DNA of 64,000 nt from Pseudarthrobacter raffinosi (GTDB lineage Bacteria > Actinomycetota > Actinomycetes > Actinomycetales > Micrococcaceae). This document shows, piece by piece, positions 33,414-42,953 of the stretch (positions are counted from its first letter, which is position 1; each line of letters starts with the position of its first letter). The position numbers were made by a program, and so were the translations under genes. A model generated the notes under the pieces. The model ran no database searches and had not been told where the DNA came from. It worked only from the letters and a program-made list of their open reading frames with translations. The stretch is taken from the NCBI RefSeq assembly GCF_023913735.1, contig NZ_JAMXBH010000006.1, forward strand, positions 97,629-161,628, read 5' to 3'.

Positions 33414-34675
33414 CCCAGCCCGATCCTGCGGCGGGCGCCGTGCTCACCGGAATCAACCCGGTCACCGAAGCCGGCCGGATGGCGCCCAAAAACTATGACG
33501 GCGTCCTGCTGGCCTCCTTTGGCGGGCCCGAAGGCCAGGACGACGTCATCCCGTTCCTACGCAATGTCACCCGCGGCCGCGGCATCCCGGACGAGCGGCT
33601 GGAAGAGGTTTCCCGGCACTACCGGGAAAATGGCGGCATCAGCCCCATCAACCAGCAAAACCGCGAGCTCAAGGCAGCCCTGGAAGCGGAGCTCAGCGCC
33701 CGCGGCATTGAGCTTCCCGTGCTGTGGGGCAACCGCAACTGGGACCCCTACATTCCGCAGACCCTGCAGGACGCGTACGACGCCGGCCACCGCAAACTGC
33801 TGATGGTCACCACAAGTGCCTACTCCTGTTACTCCAGCTGCCGCCAGTACCGCGAGGACATCGGCATCGCCCTGACGGAGACAGGACTGGACGGCCGGCT
33901 TGAGGTGGACAAGGTCCGCCAGTACTTCGACCACCCCGGCTTTGTGGAGCCCTTCATCGAAGGCACCGCAGCCGGGCTGGCGGACGTGCGGGCGCAGCTT
34001 GCGGCCGCGGGAACACCGGACGCCCCCGTGCACATCCTTTTTGCCACCCACTCCATCCCCACCCGGGATGCCGAGGCCGCCGGACGGTCTGCGGACGAAC
34101 CGCGCGAGTTCGACGAAGGTTCCGCCTACGTGGCCCAGCACCTGGCCACCGGCGCCGCAGTCATCAGCCGAGTGCAGGCCGAGTCAGGCCTGACCGCACC
34201 CTGGTCGCTCGTCTACCAATCCCGCTCGGGCGCGCCGCACGTGCCCTGGCTGGAACCGGACATCAACGACGCCATCGCCGACCTGGCTGGCCAGGGCATC
34301 AAAGGCGTCGTCATCGTCCCGCTGGGCTTTGTCAGCGACCACATGGAAGTTGTCTGGGACCTGGACACCGAAGCTCTGGAAACCAGCCGTAACCTCGGCC
34401 TGGCTGCCACGCGTGTACCCACCCCCGGCAACCACCGGAAGTTTGTGAACGGCCTGGTGGACCTCATCTCCGAACGGACGCTCGCCAACAACATCAGCGA
34501 CCGGCCCGCCGTGACCGGACTGGGCCCCTGGTACGACGTCTGCCGGCCGGGATGCTGCGCGAACTTCCGCGGCGAAAAGCCCACCATCGCCGGAGCCGAC
34601 ACCACCGTCGGCACCGGACACGACGCATACCCGGGCGCATCTGCGGGCGCTCCCGGGAGAGAAGGAACCCCGTGA
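33410..34675 (+). CDS. hemH: Ferrochelatase HemH (coproporphyrin ferrochelatase CpfC)
   Basis: A 421-residue enzyme inserting Fe2+ into coproporphyrin III. Diagnostic segments are LLASFGGPEGQDDV, the His in FATHSIPTRD, and PLGFVSDHMEVVWDLD. Cysteines expected for the actinobacterial [2Fe-2S] cluster are visible: one in CYSSCRQYRED and three in VCRPGCC near the C-terminus. About 25 N-terminal and 30 C-terminal residues flank the core. The start overlaps hemQ (ATGA), and the stop overlaps hemC (GTGA). Confidence 0.93.
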   Translation: MTQPDPAAGAVLTGINPVTEAGRMAPKNYDGVLLASFGGPEGQDDVIPFLRNVTRGRGIPDERLEEVSRHYRENGGISPINQQNRELKAALEAELSARGIELPVLWGNRNWDPYIPQTLQDAYDAGHRKLLMVTTSAYSCYSSCRQYREDIGIALTETGLDGRLEVDKVRQYFDHPGFVEPFIEGTAAGLADVRAQLAAAGTPDAPVHILFATHSIPTRDAEAAGRSADEPREFDEGSAYVAQHLATGAAVISRVQAESGLTAPWSLVYQSRSGAPHVPWLEPDINDAIADLAGQGIKGVVIVPLGFVSDHMEVVWDLDTEALETSRNLGLAATRVPTPGNHRKFVNGLVDLISERTLANNISDRPAVTGLGPWYDVCRPGCCANFRGEKPTIAGADTTVGTGHDAYPGASAGAPGREGTP

Positions 34676-35655
34676 CCGTACGGATCGGAACCAGGGCCAG
34701 CAAGCTCGCCCTGACCCAGACCCAGCAGACGGCGGACCAGCTGGCCGCCGTCGGAGGCTTCCCCGTGGAGCTGGTGCACATCACCACCGAGGGCGACGTC
34801 AGGACAGGGTCCCTGTCCCAGATGGGCGGCACCGGGGTGTTTGTCGCCGCCCTGCGCGATGCCCTCCTGCAGGACACCTGCGATGTCGCTGTGCACTCAC
34901 TCAAGGACCTTCCCACGGGCGCCGCGCCGGGCCTCACCATCGCCGCAACGCCCAAGCGTGCGGACGTGCGGGACGTCCTGTGCGCCCGCGACGGCCTAAA
35001 GCTGGCTGATCTGCCTCAAGGCGCCAAGGTGGGCACCGGCTCTCCGCGCCGAGCTGCCCAGTTGCGTGCCGCCCGCCCTGACCTGGAAGTGCAGGACATC
35101 CGCGGCAATGTGGATACCCGTCTGGGCCGCGTGCCCGGCCTGCCCGGAAACGCCGCCGGCGCACCGGGTGACCTGGACGCCGTCGTACTGGCCGCCGCAG
35201 GCCTGGAACGCATCGGCCGCCTGGACGCCGTCAGCGAATTTTTCGAGATGGACGTGATGCTGCCGGCGCCCGGACAGGGTTCGCTGGCCATCGAATGCCG
35301 GACGGCTGACGCCCCGCGCAAGGCAGGTTCCACCGAGGGGTCGCAGAGTGTTTTGGCGCAGGCCCTGGCCGCGCTCAACGATGAGGACACCCGCCTCGCC
35401 GTGACCGCCGAGCGTGCCGTGCTGGCCCGCCTCGAGGCCGGCTGCGCCGCCCCCGTGGGTGCCTTCGCGTACCGCAAGGGCAGCATGCTGTACCTCGAGG
35501 CGGCGGTGTGCGCCGTGGACGGCACCAAGACTGTGCGCGAAAAGAAGGCAACCGACGGTCTCACCGAGGTTGGTGCCACGCTGCTCGGCATCGAGGTGGC
35601 CGAGCTCCTGCTGGCTGCCGGCGCCGCGGAGATCGCGGACCTTGCAGCCTCCTGA
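34672..35655 (+). CDS. hemC: Hydroxymethylbilane synthase (porphobilinogen deaminase)
   Basis: A 327-residue enzyme that polymerises four porphobilinogens into hydroxymethylbilane. The dipyrromethane cofactor is attached to the cysteine in EAGCAAPVG (Cys258). The N-terminal RIGTRASKLALTQT, HSLKDLPT and GTGSPRRAAQLRA are signature segments. The start is GTG at 34672, in a GTGA overlap with the hemH stop. A longer in-frame extension upstream is rejected because it lies wholly inside hemH. It overlaps hemD by 14 nt if hemD starts at TTG 35642. Confidence 0.93.
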   Translation: MTVRIGTRASKLALTQTQQTADQLAAVGGFPVELVHITTEGDVRTGSLSQMGGTGVFVAALRDALLQDTCDVAVHSLKDLPTGAAPGLTIAATPKRADVRDVLCARDGLKLADLPQGAKVGTGSPRRAAQLRAARPDLEVQDIRGNVDTRLGRVPGLPGNAAGAPGDLDAVVLAAAGLERIGRLDAVSEFFEMDVMLPAPGQGSLAIECRTADAPRKAGSTEGSQSVLAQALAALNDEDTRLAVTAERAVLARLEAGCAAPVGAFAYRKGSMLYLEAAVCAVDGTKTVREKKATDGLTEVGATLLGIEVAELLLAAGAAEIADLAAS

Positions 35656-36517
35656 TGACCTGGCGGGCGCTCTGGGTGGCCGGCGCGTCCTGATCACCCG
35701 TAGCGCCGACCGTGCCGGGCCGCTGGCCGCGCTGCTCGGCGGTCTGGGGGCCGAACCGTTGCTTTTGCCGCTCATCGACTTTGAACGGGCCGCGGACCAG
35801 TCGGCTCTCGATGCCGCGCTGGATGATCTGGTGGCCGGGGGCTTCGACTGGCTGGTGGTCAGCAGCATCACCGCGGTGCGTGTGCTCGTGGAAAAAGCGG
35901 TTGAGCGCGGCACCACGCCGGCCGGACTGGTGCCGGCGGGAACGAGGGTGGCCACCATCGGACCGTCCTCCCGGCGGATCCTCGAGGCCGCGGGCATTCC
36001 TGTGGCGCTGGCCCCGGTGGATATCCAGTCCGCCGAAGGGCTCGTGGAACTGTGGACCGCCGCGCCGGCGCGCGTGCTGCTGCCACAGGCCGACATCGCG
36101 GCCCCTGAACTGCGCGATGGCCTGGCAGCCAAGGGTGCCGACGTCACCGCAGTTGTGGCCTACCACACCGTGGACTACCCGGCCCGGCAAGAACTCCGCC
36201 TGGAGGCGGAACTGCCGTCCGCCGTCGGAATCTCCCACGCTTTCGCTCCCCGTGAGCTCAGTCAGTCGCAGACCCGCAGGGAGCTCGACGCCGGGACGCT
36301 CGACGCCGTCGTGGCCGCCTCGCCAAGCGCCGCGCGGCGCATTGCAGCGACCCTCCTGCCGCTGGGCCGCTGCCGTTTCATCGCCATCGGACGCCCGACG
36401 GCGGCAGAAGCTGCCGCCCTTGGCATCCCGGTGGCCGCCACCGCCCAAGTCCCCACCCCGGACGGCATAGTGGCCGCGCTGGGCACCGTATTTGCCAACG
36501 AAGGGAACACCCGATGA
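35642..36517 (+). CDS. hemD: Uroporphyrinogen-III synthase
   Basis: A 291-residue two-lobed enzyme that cyclises hydroxymethylbilane with inversion of ring D. The sequence is poorly conserved in this family, but [44 protein letters not shown] and the late [14 protein letters not shown] fit, and position between hemC and hemB makes the call firm. The start is uncertain: TTG at 35642 is the best placed, overlapping hemC by 14 nt, and no ATG or GTG is near. The stop overlaps hemB by 4 nt. Confidence 0.85.
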   Translation: MQPPDDLAGALGGRRVLITRSADRAGPLAALLGGLGAEPLLLPLIDFERAADQSALDAALDDLVAGGFDWLVVSSITAVRVLVEKAVERGTTPAGLVPAGTRVATIGPSSRRILEAAGIPVALAPVDIQSAEGLVELWTAAPARVLLPQADIAAPELRDGLAAKGADVTAVVAYHTVDYPARQELRLEAELPSAVGISHAFAPRELSQSQTRRELDAGTLDAVVAASPSAARRIAATLLPLGRCRFIAIGRPTAAEAAALGIPVAATAQVPTPDGIVAALGTVFANEGNTR

Positions 36518-37494
36518 GCTTTCCGAACCACCGCCCGCGCCGCCTCCGCACCACGCCCGCCATGCGCCGGCTCACCGCCGAATACCGCCTGGCGCCTGCC
36601 GACCTGATCCTGCCCGCGTTCATCCGCGAAGGCCTCAGCGAACCGTCGCCCATCACCTCCATGCCCGGCGTCGTCCAGCACACCACCGACTCGCTAAAGC
36701 GCGCCGCCGCGGAAGCCGTGGAATTGGGCGTCGGCGGCATCATGCTCTTTGGCGTGCCCGCAGTGCGCGATGCCCGCGGCACCGCCTCCCTGGACCCGGA
36801 CGGCGTGCTCAATAAAGCCATCCGCGACGTCCGCGCCGAGGTGGGCGACGACCTGGTCATCATGGGCGATGTCTGCCTGGACGAATTCACCGACCACGGC
36901 CACTGCGGCGTCCTGGACGCCGATGGCTATGTGGACAACGACGCCACGCTGGAGATCTACGGCCAGATGGCCGTGGCCCAGGCTGACGCGGGCGCCCATG
37001 TGCTGGGGCCCTCCGGCATGATGGACGGCCAGATCGCCGTGATCCGCCAGGCCCTTGAGGAATCCGGCCACAAAAACACCGTCATCCTGGCCTACGCTGC
37101 CAAGTACGCCTCCGCCTTCTACGGTCCCTTCCGGGAAGCCGTGGATTCGCAGCTCAAGGGCGACCGCCGCACCTATCAGATGGACGCCGCCAACCGCCGC
37201 GAAGCCCTCCTTGAGGTGGAGCTGGATCTTGAGGAAGGCGCAGACATGGTGATGGTGAAGCCGGCCATGAGCTACCTGGATATCCTGGCCGACGTCGCCG
37301 CCATGAGTCCCGTGCCCGTCTCGGCCTACCAGATCTCGGGTGAATACGCGATGATCGAGGCCGCCGCCGCCAACGGCTGGATTGACCGGCGGGGTGCCAT
37401 CACGGAATCCATCCTCGGCATCAAGCGGGCCGGCGCCAACACCGTGCTGACTTACTGGGCCTCCGAAGTAGCAGGCTGGCTCAAGGAATCCTGA
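36514..37494 (+). CDS. hemB: Delta-aminolevulinic acid dehydratase (porphobilinogen synthase)
   Basis: A 326-residue TIM-barrel enzyme that condenses two aminolevulinates to porphobilinogen. The Schiff-base lysine is in [14 protein letters not shown] (Lys249), and the second active-site Lys is in [15 protein letters not shown]. The metal site reads [14 protein letters not shown]: the second cysteine of zinc-type enzymes is replaced by Asp, which indicates the magnesium-type enzyme rather than the zinc-dependent one. The ATG at 36514 overlaps the hemD stop. It ends the tightly overlapped hemQ-hemB run. Confidence 0.94.
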   Translation: MSFPNHRPRRLRTTPAMRRLTAEYRLAPADLILPAFIREGLSEPSPITSMPGVVQHTTDSLKRAAAEAVELGVGGIMLFGVPAVRDARGTASLDPDGVLNKAIRDVRAEVGDDLVIMGDVCLDEFTDHGHCGVLDADGYVDNDATLEIYGQMAVAQADAGAHVLGPSGMMDGQIAVIRQALEESGHKNTVILAYAAKYASAFYGPFREAVDSQLKGDRRTYQMDAANRREALLEVELDLEEGADMVMVKPAMSYLDILADVAAMSPVPVSAYQISGEYAMIEAAAANGWIDRRGAITESILGIKRAGANTVLTYWASEVAGWLKES

Positions 37495-37531
37495 CGCGGC
37501 AGGGAATGTTTCCGGATGCTCGGTGGTTTGT

Positions 37532-38656
37532 ATGCGTATGCATGAAAACAGCGAGCCTTCCGTAACCACTCCGTCCACCCCGGGCAACCCCACTGCCCCT
37601 GTCCCCGCGGACACCATCCTATTGGGCGTCAGTACCTTCGGCGACGTCGACCTGGCTGCCGACGGCGCACCCAAGCACCACGCGGAGGTGCTGCGCCAGG
37701 TGGTGGAACAGGCCAAGGTGGCCGACGCCGTCGGACTGCACTCCTTCGGCGTGGGGGAGCACCACCGCAGGGACTTCGCCGTCAGTGCGCCGGACGTGGT
37801 GCTCGCAGCCATCGCCACGGCCACGGAAAACATCCGGCTCGGCAGTGCCGTCACGGTCCTGAGCTCGGACGATCCCATCCGCGTCTTCCAGCGCTTCGCC
37901 ACACTCGACGCCGTCTCCAACGGCCGCGCCGAAGTGATCCTGGGCAGGGGTTCGTTCACCGAGTCCTTCCCGCTCTTTGGCTACGACCTGGGCGACTACG
38001 ACGCGCTGTTCGAGGAGAAGCTGGACATCTATGACCGCGTCCGCTCCCAGAACCCGGTGAACTGGGACGGCCGCACCCGGGCGTCGCTTCGGGGCCAGAT
38101 GGTCTATCCGCACGTGGAAGGCCGCCTGCTTCCCACCTGGATCGGAGTGGGCGGCTCACCCCAGTCCGTAGTCCGCACGGCCACCTACGGGTACCCCATG
38201 GTCCTGGCGATCATCGGCGGCGAGCCCGAGCGTTTCCGCCCGTATGCCGATCTGTACCGGCGCACGCTGGCCGAAGCCGGTAAGGAACCGCAGGCACTCT
38301 CCGTGCATTCGCCCGGCTACGTGGCCGAAACTGACGAGCAGGCCCTCGAGGAGTACTACCCGCACTGGCTCGCCACGCGGAACAAGATCGGCGCGGAACG
38401 CGGCTGGGGACCGGCCGGGCGCGGCGAATACGAAGCCGCGGCCGACGAGGACGGCGCCCTGTTCGTTGGTTCCCCGGAGACCGTGGCGGCGAAGATCGCC
38501 CGGCTCAAGGGCACCCTCGGTGCGGACCGCTTCGAGATGAAGTACAGCAGCGGCACGCTGCCCCACGAGCAGATGCTGCGCTCCATCGAACTGTTCGGTT
38601 CCAAGGTGGCGCCACGCGTTGCGGACAAGCTTGCGGACATGCTCGCGGACCGCTGA
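37532..38656 (+). CDS. LLM-class flavin-dependent oxidoreductase (luciferase-like)
   Basis: A 374-residue protein of the bacterial luciferase-like monooxygenase superfamily. It has the TIM-barrel N-terminus ILLGVSTFGDVDLAADGA, then EHHRRDFAVSAPDVVLAAIA and RLGSAVTVLSSDDPIRVFQR, and the loop VILGRGSFTESFPLFG. Such enzymes use FMN or F420; the cofactor and substrate cannot be read here. The start is uncertain among GTG 37523, ATG 37532 and ATG 37538; I chose 37532 because GGTGG lies just upstream. It is 37 nt after hemB and 94 nt before hemL, so it is embedded in the heme cluster although no heme role is known. Confidence 0.85.
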   Translation: MRMHENSEPSVTTPSTPGNPTAPVPADTILLGVSTFGDVDLAADGAPKHHAEVLRQVVEQAKVADAVGLHSFGVGEHHRRDFAVSAPDVVLAAIATATENIRLGSAVTVLSSDDPIRVFQRFATLDAVSNGRAEVILGRGSFTESFPLFGYDLGDYDALFEEKLDIYDRVRSQNPVNWDGRTRASLRGQMVYPHVEGRLLPTWIGVGGSPQSVVRTATYGYPMVLAIIGGEPERFRPYADLYRRTLAEAGKEPQALSVHSPGYVAETDEQALEEYYPHWLATRNKIGAERGWGPAGRGEYEAAADEDGALFVGSPETVAAKIARLKGTLGADRFEMKYSSGTLPHEQMLRSIELFGSKVAPRVADKLADMLADR

Positions 38657-38750
38657 GTCAGGCGGCCACTTGATCCGGCAGCTACTGTATCCGGCGCCCG
38701 CACCATGGCGTGGCGCCGGATGCCACCGCACGTGATGGAAGAATAGGGGC

Positions 38751-40070
38751 ATGACTCGTTCCGAAGACCTCTTCGCCCGTGCCCAGACCCTGATGCCCGG
38801 TGGCGTCAACTCACCCGTCCGTGCCTTCGGCTCGGTGGGCGGTACCCCGCGGTTTATGGTGTCGGCCCAGGGCCCATACCTGACCGATGCCGACGGCAAA
38901 GAGTACGTCGACCTGGTCTGCTCCTGGGGCCCGGCCCTTCTGGGGCACGCCCATCCGGCCGTACTGGAGGCGGTCCACGCGGCGGTGGACCGAGGCCTGT
39001 CCTTCGGCGCGTCCACCCCGGACGAGGCCAACCTGGCCGCCATCGTCCAGGAGCGCGTGCCGGCCGCCGAACGCGTGCGTATGGTCTCCACCGGCACCGA
39101 GGCCACCATGACGGCCGTCCGGCTGGCCCGCGGCTTCACCGGCCGGAACCTCATCATCAAGTTCGCTGGCTGCTACCACGGCCACCTGGACGGGCTGCTC
39201 GCCGCTGCAGGATCGGGTGTTGCAACCCTGGCGCTGCCGGGCTCGGCCGGCGTCACCGCAGCCACTGCCGCCGAAACGCTGGTCCTGCCCTACAACGACC
39301 TCGCCGCCGTCGAAGCCGCCTTTGCTGCGCACGGGCCGAACATCGCAGCCGTCATCACCGAAGCCGCCCCCGCCAACATGGGCGTGGTGACTCCGAGGGA
39401 GGGCTTCAACCTGGGCCTGTCCCGCATCACCCGCGAGCACGGCGCCCTGCTGATCCTGGACGAAGTGCTCACCGGCTTCCGCACCGGCTACTCCGGCTAC
39501 TGGGGACTCACCGGCGGTGCTGCTGACGCGACGGAGCCGTGGACCCCCGACCTGCTCACGTTCGGCAAGGTCATCGGCGGCGGAATGCCGACGGCGGCCC
39601 TCGGCGGGCGTGCGGACGTTATGGACTACCTTGCACCCCTCGGCCCGGTGTACCAGGCAGGGACACTCTCCGGGAACCCCGTGGCCATGGCAGCCGGCGT
39701 AGCCACGCTGACGCACGCCACCCGCGACGTGTACTCCTTTGTGGACGCCCGCTCGCTGGAACTCTCCTCGGCGCTGTCCGCTGCCCTGGACAGTGCCGGT
39801 GTGGACCACTCCGTCCAGTTCGCCGGAAACCTCTTCTCCGTGGCATTCGGCACGTCCGCCAACGGCGTCCACAACTACGCTGACGCCCAGGCCCAGGAAA
39901 CCTTCCGGTACGCGCCGTTCTTCCACTCCATGCTGGAAACCGGCGTTTACCTGCCGCCGTCGGTCTTCGAGGCCTGGTTCCTCTCGGCCGCCCACGACGA
40001 CGCCGCGATGAACCGAATCTTTGACGCCCTCCCGGCCGCCGCGAAGGCTGCAGCTGCCGCGAAGGCCTAG
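38751..40070 (+). CDS. hemL: Glutamate-1-semialdehyde 2,1-aminomutase
   Basis: A 439-residue PLP enzyme that converts glutamate-1-semialdehyde to 5-aminolevulinate. The PLP lysine is in [11 protein letters not shown] (Lys273). The N-terminus [18 protein letters not shown] and the segment [13 protein letters not shown] are diagnostic. It completes the C5 pathway with hemA. The ATG at 38751 has only a weak AGGGG close upstream. Between the LLM gene and hemL a 10-bp inverted repeat (38689-38698 with 38712-38721) may weaken read-through. A strong terminator follows. Confidence 0.94.
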   Translation: MTRSEDLFARAQTLMPGGVNSPVRAFGSVGGTPRFMVSAQGPYLTDADGKEYVDLVCSWGPALLGHAHPAVLEAVHAAVDRGLSFGASTPDEANLAAIVQERVPAAERVRMVSTGTEATMTAVRLARGFTGRNLIIKFAGCYHGHLDGLLAAAGSGVATLALPGSAGVTAATAAETLVLPYNDLAAVEAAFAAHGPNIAAVITEAAPANMGVVTPREGFNLGLSRITREHGALLILDEVLTGFRTGYSGYWGLTGGAADATEPWTPDLLTFGKVIGGGMPTAALGGRADVMDYLAPLGPVYQAGTLSGNPVAMAAGVATLTHATRDVYSFVDARSLELSSALSAALDSAGVDHSVQFAGNLFSVAFGTSANGVHNYADAQAQETFRYAPFFHSMLETGVYLPPSVFEAWFLSAAHDDAAMNRIFDALPAAAKAAAAAKA

Positions 40071-40116
40071 CGCCGCCGTCGGCCGTTGACCGGCGCCCGC
40101 AACGGCTGAAGCAAGA

Positions 40117-40182
40117 AAATCCCCGTCTCCCGGACAAATCCCCGCACAAAGCGTGGGGGAAATGTCCGGGAGACGGGGATTT
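40117..40182. terminator. Very long bidirectional hairpin terminator
   Basis: A perfect 20-bp outer stem (40117-40136 with 40163-40182) encloses a further imperfect CCCC/GGGG stem. It separates the convergent hemL and amino-acid ABC genes. Confidence 0.85.
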
Positions 40183-40195
40183 CCTGTTGGCGCGT

Positions 40196-40933
40196 CTACA
40201 GCACGTCCGAAAGGAAGCCCTTCAGGCGGTCTGTTGCGGGCGCCGTGAAGATCTGCTCGGGCGGACCCGATTCGACCACCACGCCGGCGTCCATAAACGT
40301 GACAGTGTCCGAGACGTTGCGGGAGAAGCCCATCTCGTGGGTCACCACCACCATGGTCATGCCGCCCTTGGCGAGGTCGGTCATCAGCGCCAGGACGCCC
40401 TTAACGAGCTCGGGGTCGAGGGCGGAGGTGGCCTCGTCAAAGAACATCACCTCAGGCTTCATGGCCAACGCACGGGCGATTGCAACGCGCTGCTGCTGGC
40501 CGCCGGAGAGGTTGGCCGGGCGGGCATCGGCTTTGTGCTTGAGGCCCACCAGGTCCAGCTGCTCCAGGGCCTCGGCGCGCGCCTCGTCCTTGGAGAGCTT
40601 CCGGAGCTTTCGCAGCGCGAGCGAGACGTTGTCCAACACCGTCTTGTGCGGGAACAGGTTGAACTGCTGGAACACCATGCCGATCCGCTGGCGCAGCTCG
40701 TCCGGGTTGTCCTTCAGGACCGACCGGCCATCCAGCAGGATGTCGCCCTGGTCCGGTTCGATCAGCCGGTTCATGACGCGCAGGAGCGTCGACTTTCCAG
40801 AGCCAGACGGGCCGATGACCGAAGCCGTAGTGCCCTTCTCCACGTGGAGGTCGATGCCGCGGAGCACATGGTTATGCCCGAACGAAAGGTGCAGGTTCTT
40901 GCCGGTCAGGGTGCCGGAAGTAAACTCCGTCAT
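40196..40933 (-). CDS. Amino-acid ABC transporter ATP-binding protein (GlnQ-like)
   Basis: A 245-residue ABC ATPase of the polar amino-acid uptake type. Walker [10 protein letters not shown], signature [14 protein letters not shown], Walker [14 protein letters not shown] and the switch His in [11 protein letters not shown] are all present. It energises import through the permease encoded just upstream, with a 4-nt overlap. It is the last gene of a binding protein-permease-ATPase operon. Confidence 0.92.
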   Translation of the reverse strand: MTEFTSGTLTGKNLHLSFGHNHVLRGIDLHVEKGTTASVIGPSGSGKSTLLRVMNRLIEPDQGDILLDGRSVLKDNPDELRQRIGMVFQQFNLFPHKTVLDNVSLALRKLRKLSKDEARAEALEQLDLVGLKHKADARPANLSGGQQQRVAIARALAMKPEVMFFDEATSALDPELVKGVLALMTDLAKGGMTMVVVTHEMGFSRNVSDTVTFMDAGVVVESGPPEQIFTAPATDRLKGFLSDVL

Positions 40934-41694
40934 GCCTGTGCCCCCTTGCCGATAGGTGCCGCCAGCTCGTCCGGTTCCTTCTTCTCCGGCCGGCCAGTAC
41001 GGAGCCGGTTGTCGATGAAGTTCACGAAGTGTGTCAGCGGCACGGTCAGGATCAGATACAGAACGCCGGCGGCCACCAGCGGCGAAAGGTTCCCAGTGTT
41101 GGCCATGGCATCGTTACCGATCCGGAAAATCTCGCGGTCGGAGGCTGCCAGGCCCAGCACAAATACCAGGGAGGAATCCTTCAGCAGCGAGATGAACTGG
41201 TTCACCAAGGCAGGCAGCACGCGGCGGATGCCCTGTGGCACCACCACCAGGCGCATGGACTTGCCGTAGCTGAACCCCAAAGCGCGCGAGGCCTCCAACT
41301 GGCCCTTCTCCACGCTCTGGATTCCGGAACGGAAGATCTCGCCGATGTAGGCGCCGGCGATCAACGTCAGAGCCAGGATCCCGAGCGGATAGGGGTTCCG
41401 GTTACCGGTGAGTTCCCGAGCGATGGGGCTGAGCCCAATACCGATCACCAGGATGACCAAAATGGCGGGCAGGCCGCGGAACAGGTCGGTGTAGATCCGA
41501 GCTGCCCAGCGGGCGACGGGATTCCGGGAAATGCCCATCAGCGCGAGCAGTAGCCCCAGCAAGGAGCCGAGGATGCCCGAGGCCAAGGCCAGGATCAGGG
41601 TGTTGGGCAAGCCCACCGTGAGAAGGGAAGGAACGACTTTCGCCATTTCCTCCCAGTTGAGGAAGGTTTCACCCAGCTGGTCCAGGAGATCCAT
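40930..41694 (-). CDS. Amino-acid ABC transporter permease
   Basis: A 254-residue HisM/GlnP-type permease with about five helices. The EAA-loop segment [20 protein letters not shown] lies near residue 150 and contacts the ATPase. Because only one permease is present, it probably works as a homodimer. It starts 17 nt after the binding-protein stop. Specificity is likely for glutamine, glutamate or a related polar amino acid, but cannot be proven. Confidence 0.9.
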   Translation of the reverse strand: MDLLDQLGETFLNWEEMAKVVPSLLTVGLPNTLILALASGILGSLLGLLLALMGISRNPVARWAARIYTDLFRGLPAILVILVIGIGLSPIARELTGNRNPYPLGILALTLIAGAYIGEIFRSGIQSVEKGQLEASRALGFSYGKSMRLVVVPQGIRRVLPALVNQFISLLKDSSLVFVLGLAASDREIFRIGNDAMANTGNLSPLVAAGVLYLILTVPLTHFVNFIDNRLRTGRPEKKEPDELAAPIGKGAQA

Positions 41695-41711
41695 AAGCGG
41701 TTAAGTCCAGA

Positions 41712-42647
41712 TCAGCTCTGGGGAGCCGGAGCAGCTTTGCTTCCCGGCTTCCAGTCGGCGGGGGTCTCGCGGTCCGGGTACCATTCCTTGGTCAGCTTGG
41801 ACCAGGTGCCGTCAGCAATTACGGCATCAAGGCCGGAGTTCAAAGCGTCGATCAGGGCCTTGTTGTCCTTGTTCACGGCGTAAGCGGTGAAGTTCTGGGT
41901 GTTCACAACAGACTCGGCGATGACAGTTCCGTCGCCGTCCTTCACCTGGCCGGTGGCCTGCTGCGAGGGTGCCACCCAGGCATCGATCTGGCCGTTGCGC
42001 ACGTTGGCGTACACGGTGGCGTAGTCCGGGAAACGGACCGGCTCGAGCTTCAGGGTGTTGGTGGCGTAGTCGTCCTGGACCGTGCCCTGGACAACGCCGA
42101 TGCGGACATTGGCATCCAGGTCTGCGAAGCCCTTGACGTCGCTGTCGGTCTTGGCAACGACAGCCATAAAGCCGAAGTCGTAGCCGTTGGTGAAGCCCAC
42201 GTTGGCGCGGCGGGCGTCTGTGGTGGAAATCGAGGACGATCCCACATCGAACTGCTTAGTCTGTACCTGGGAGAGCAGCGCCGAGAAGTCGGTGGCTACG
42301 AACTCGACCTCGAGGCCAAGCTTGCCGGCAACGGCGCGCAGGAGCTCGTTGTCGTAGCCGGTGAACTTGCCGGCGGGGTCGATGAAGATATTCGGCGGGG
42401 CGTCGGAGAGCGTGCCAACTTCAAGCTTGCCTTCGGTGTTGAGGCCCAGCTTGGTCTTGTCGATCTGGTCCAACGGCGTGACGTCGGCGGTGGTGTACTT
42501 GTCCAGCGTCTGCTGGTCACTGCCGGCGAGGGCATCGGTGGGCGTGCCGCTCGGCTGGGCAGTCCCGCTACCGCAGGCGGCCAGCGAGACAGCCAGCGCA
42601 ACCGCGACCGGAACGCTGGTCAGCCACTTCATGGCTTTGGTCTTCAT
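41712..42647 (-). CDS. Amino-acid-binding lipoprotein of an ABC importer
   Basis: A 311-residue family 3 solute-binding protein. The signal peptide ends in the lipobox LAAC (cysteine at residue 26). Family segments include FIDPAGKFTGYDNELLRAVA, GSSSISTTDARR and IGVVQGTVQDDYA. The C-terminus is Pro/Ala-rich. It feeds the permease and ATPase encoded downstream. The ribosome binding site is weak, and a GAAAGT/ACTTTC palindrome (42650-42662) lies immediately before the ATG, where it could hide the start in a hairpin. Confidence 0.9.
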   Translation of the reverse strand: MKTKAMKWLTSVPVAVALAVSLAACGSGTAQPSGTPTDALAGSDQQTLDKYTTADVTPLDQIDKTKLGLNTEGKLEVGTLSDAPPNIFIDPAGKFTGYDNELLRAVAGKLGLEVEFVATDFSALLSQVQTKQFDVGSSSISTTDARRANVGFTNGYDFGFMAVVAKTDSDVKGFADLDANVRIGVVQGTVQDDYATNTLKLEPVRFPDYATVYANVRNGQIDAWVAPSQQATGQVKDGDGTVIAESVVNTQNFTAYAVNKDNKALIDALNSGLDAVIADGTWSKLTKEWYPDRETPADWKPGSKAAPAPQS

Positions 42648-42953
42648 GAGAAAGTCACTTTCATCAGAGTCATAAGATCAACCGGGCCGAAGGCTGCGCG
42701 TCAGGCGCCTGGCGCCTTGCTCCCAAATGCCGGCCGGCCGGGGCGGGATTACCGCTGAACTTAATCATCTCATTTCCGGCTTTCAGCGCCTTCGGACGAA
42801 TAAGACCTTGCTTCAATGCGCCTCTTGCCGAATTAGTGGCTGCAGTTGACTCTTCCTGAACATCTGATGAATGAAAGCTTCCCGCGCGGCCGAATCTGCG
42901 GGTTCCGGCAGCCGCAGTCAGCGGTTCCGGGCTAAATGTGAGTTAGCTCTCAA
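42648..42953. other. Intergenic region upstream of the amino-acid ABC operon
   Basis: 306 nt with no gene I can support. It should contain the minus-strand promoter of the ABC operon and the 3' end of the exonuclease gene. It is less GC-rich than its neighbours between 42760 and 42880. The palindromic AGGCGCCTGGCGCCT near 42703-42717 and the GAAAGT/ACTTTC palindrome at 42650-42662 are visible; neither is a known element. Confidence 0.4.
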
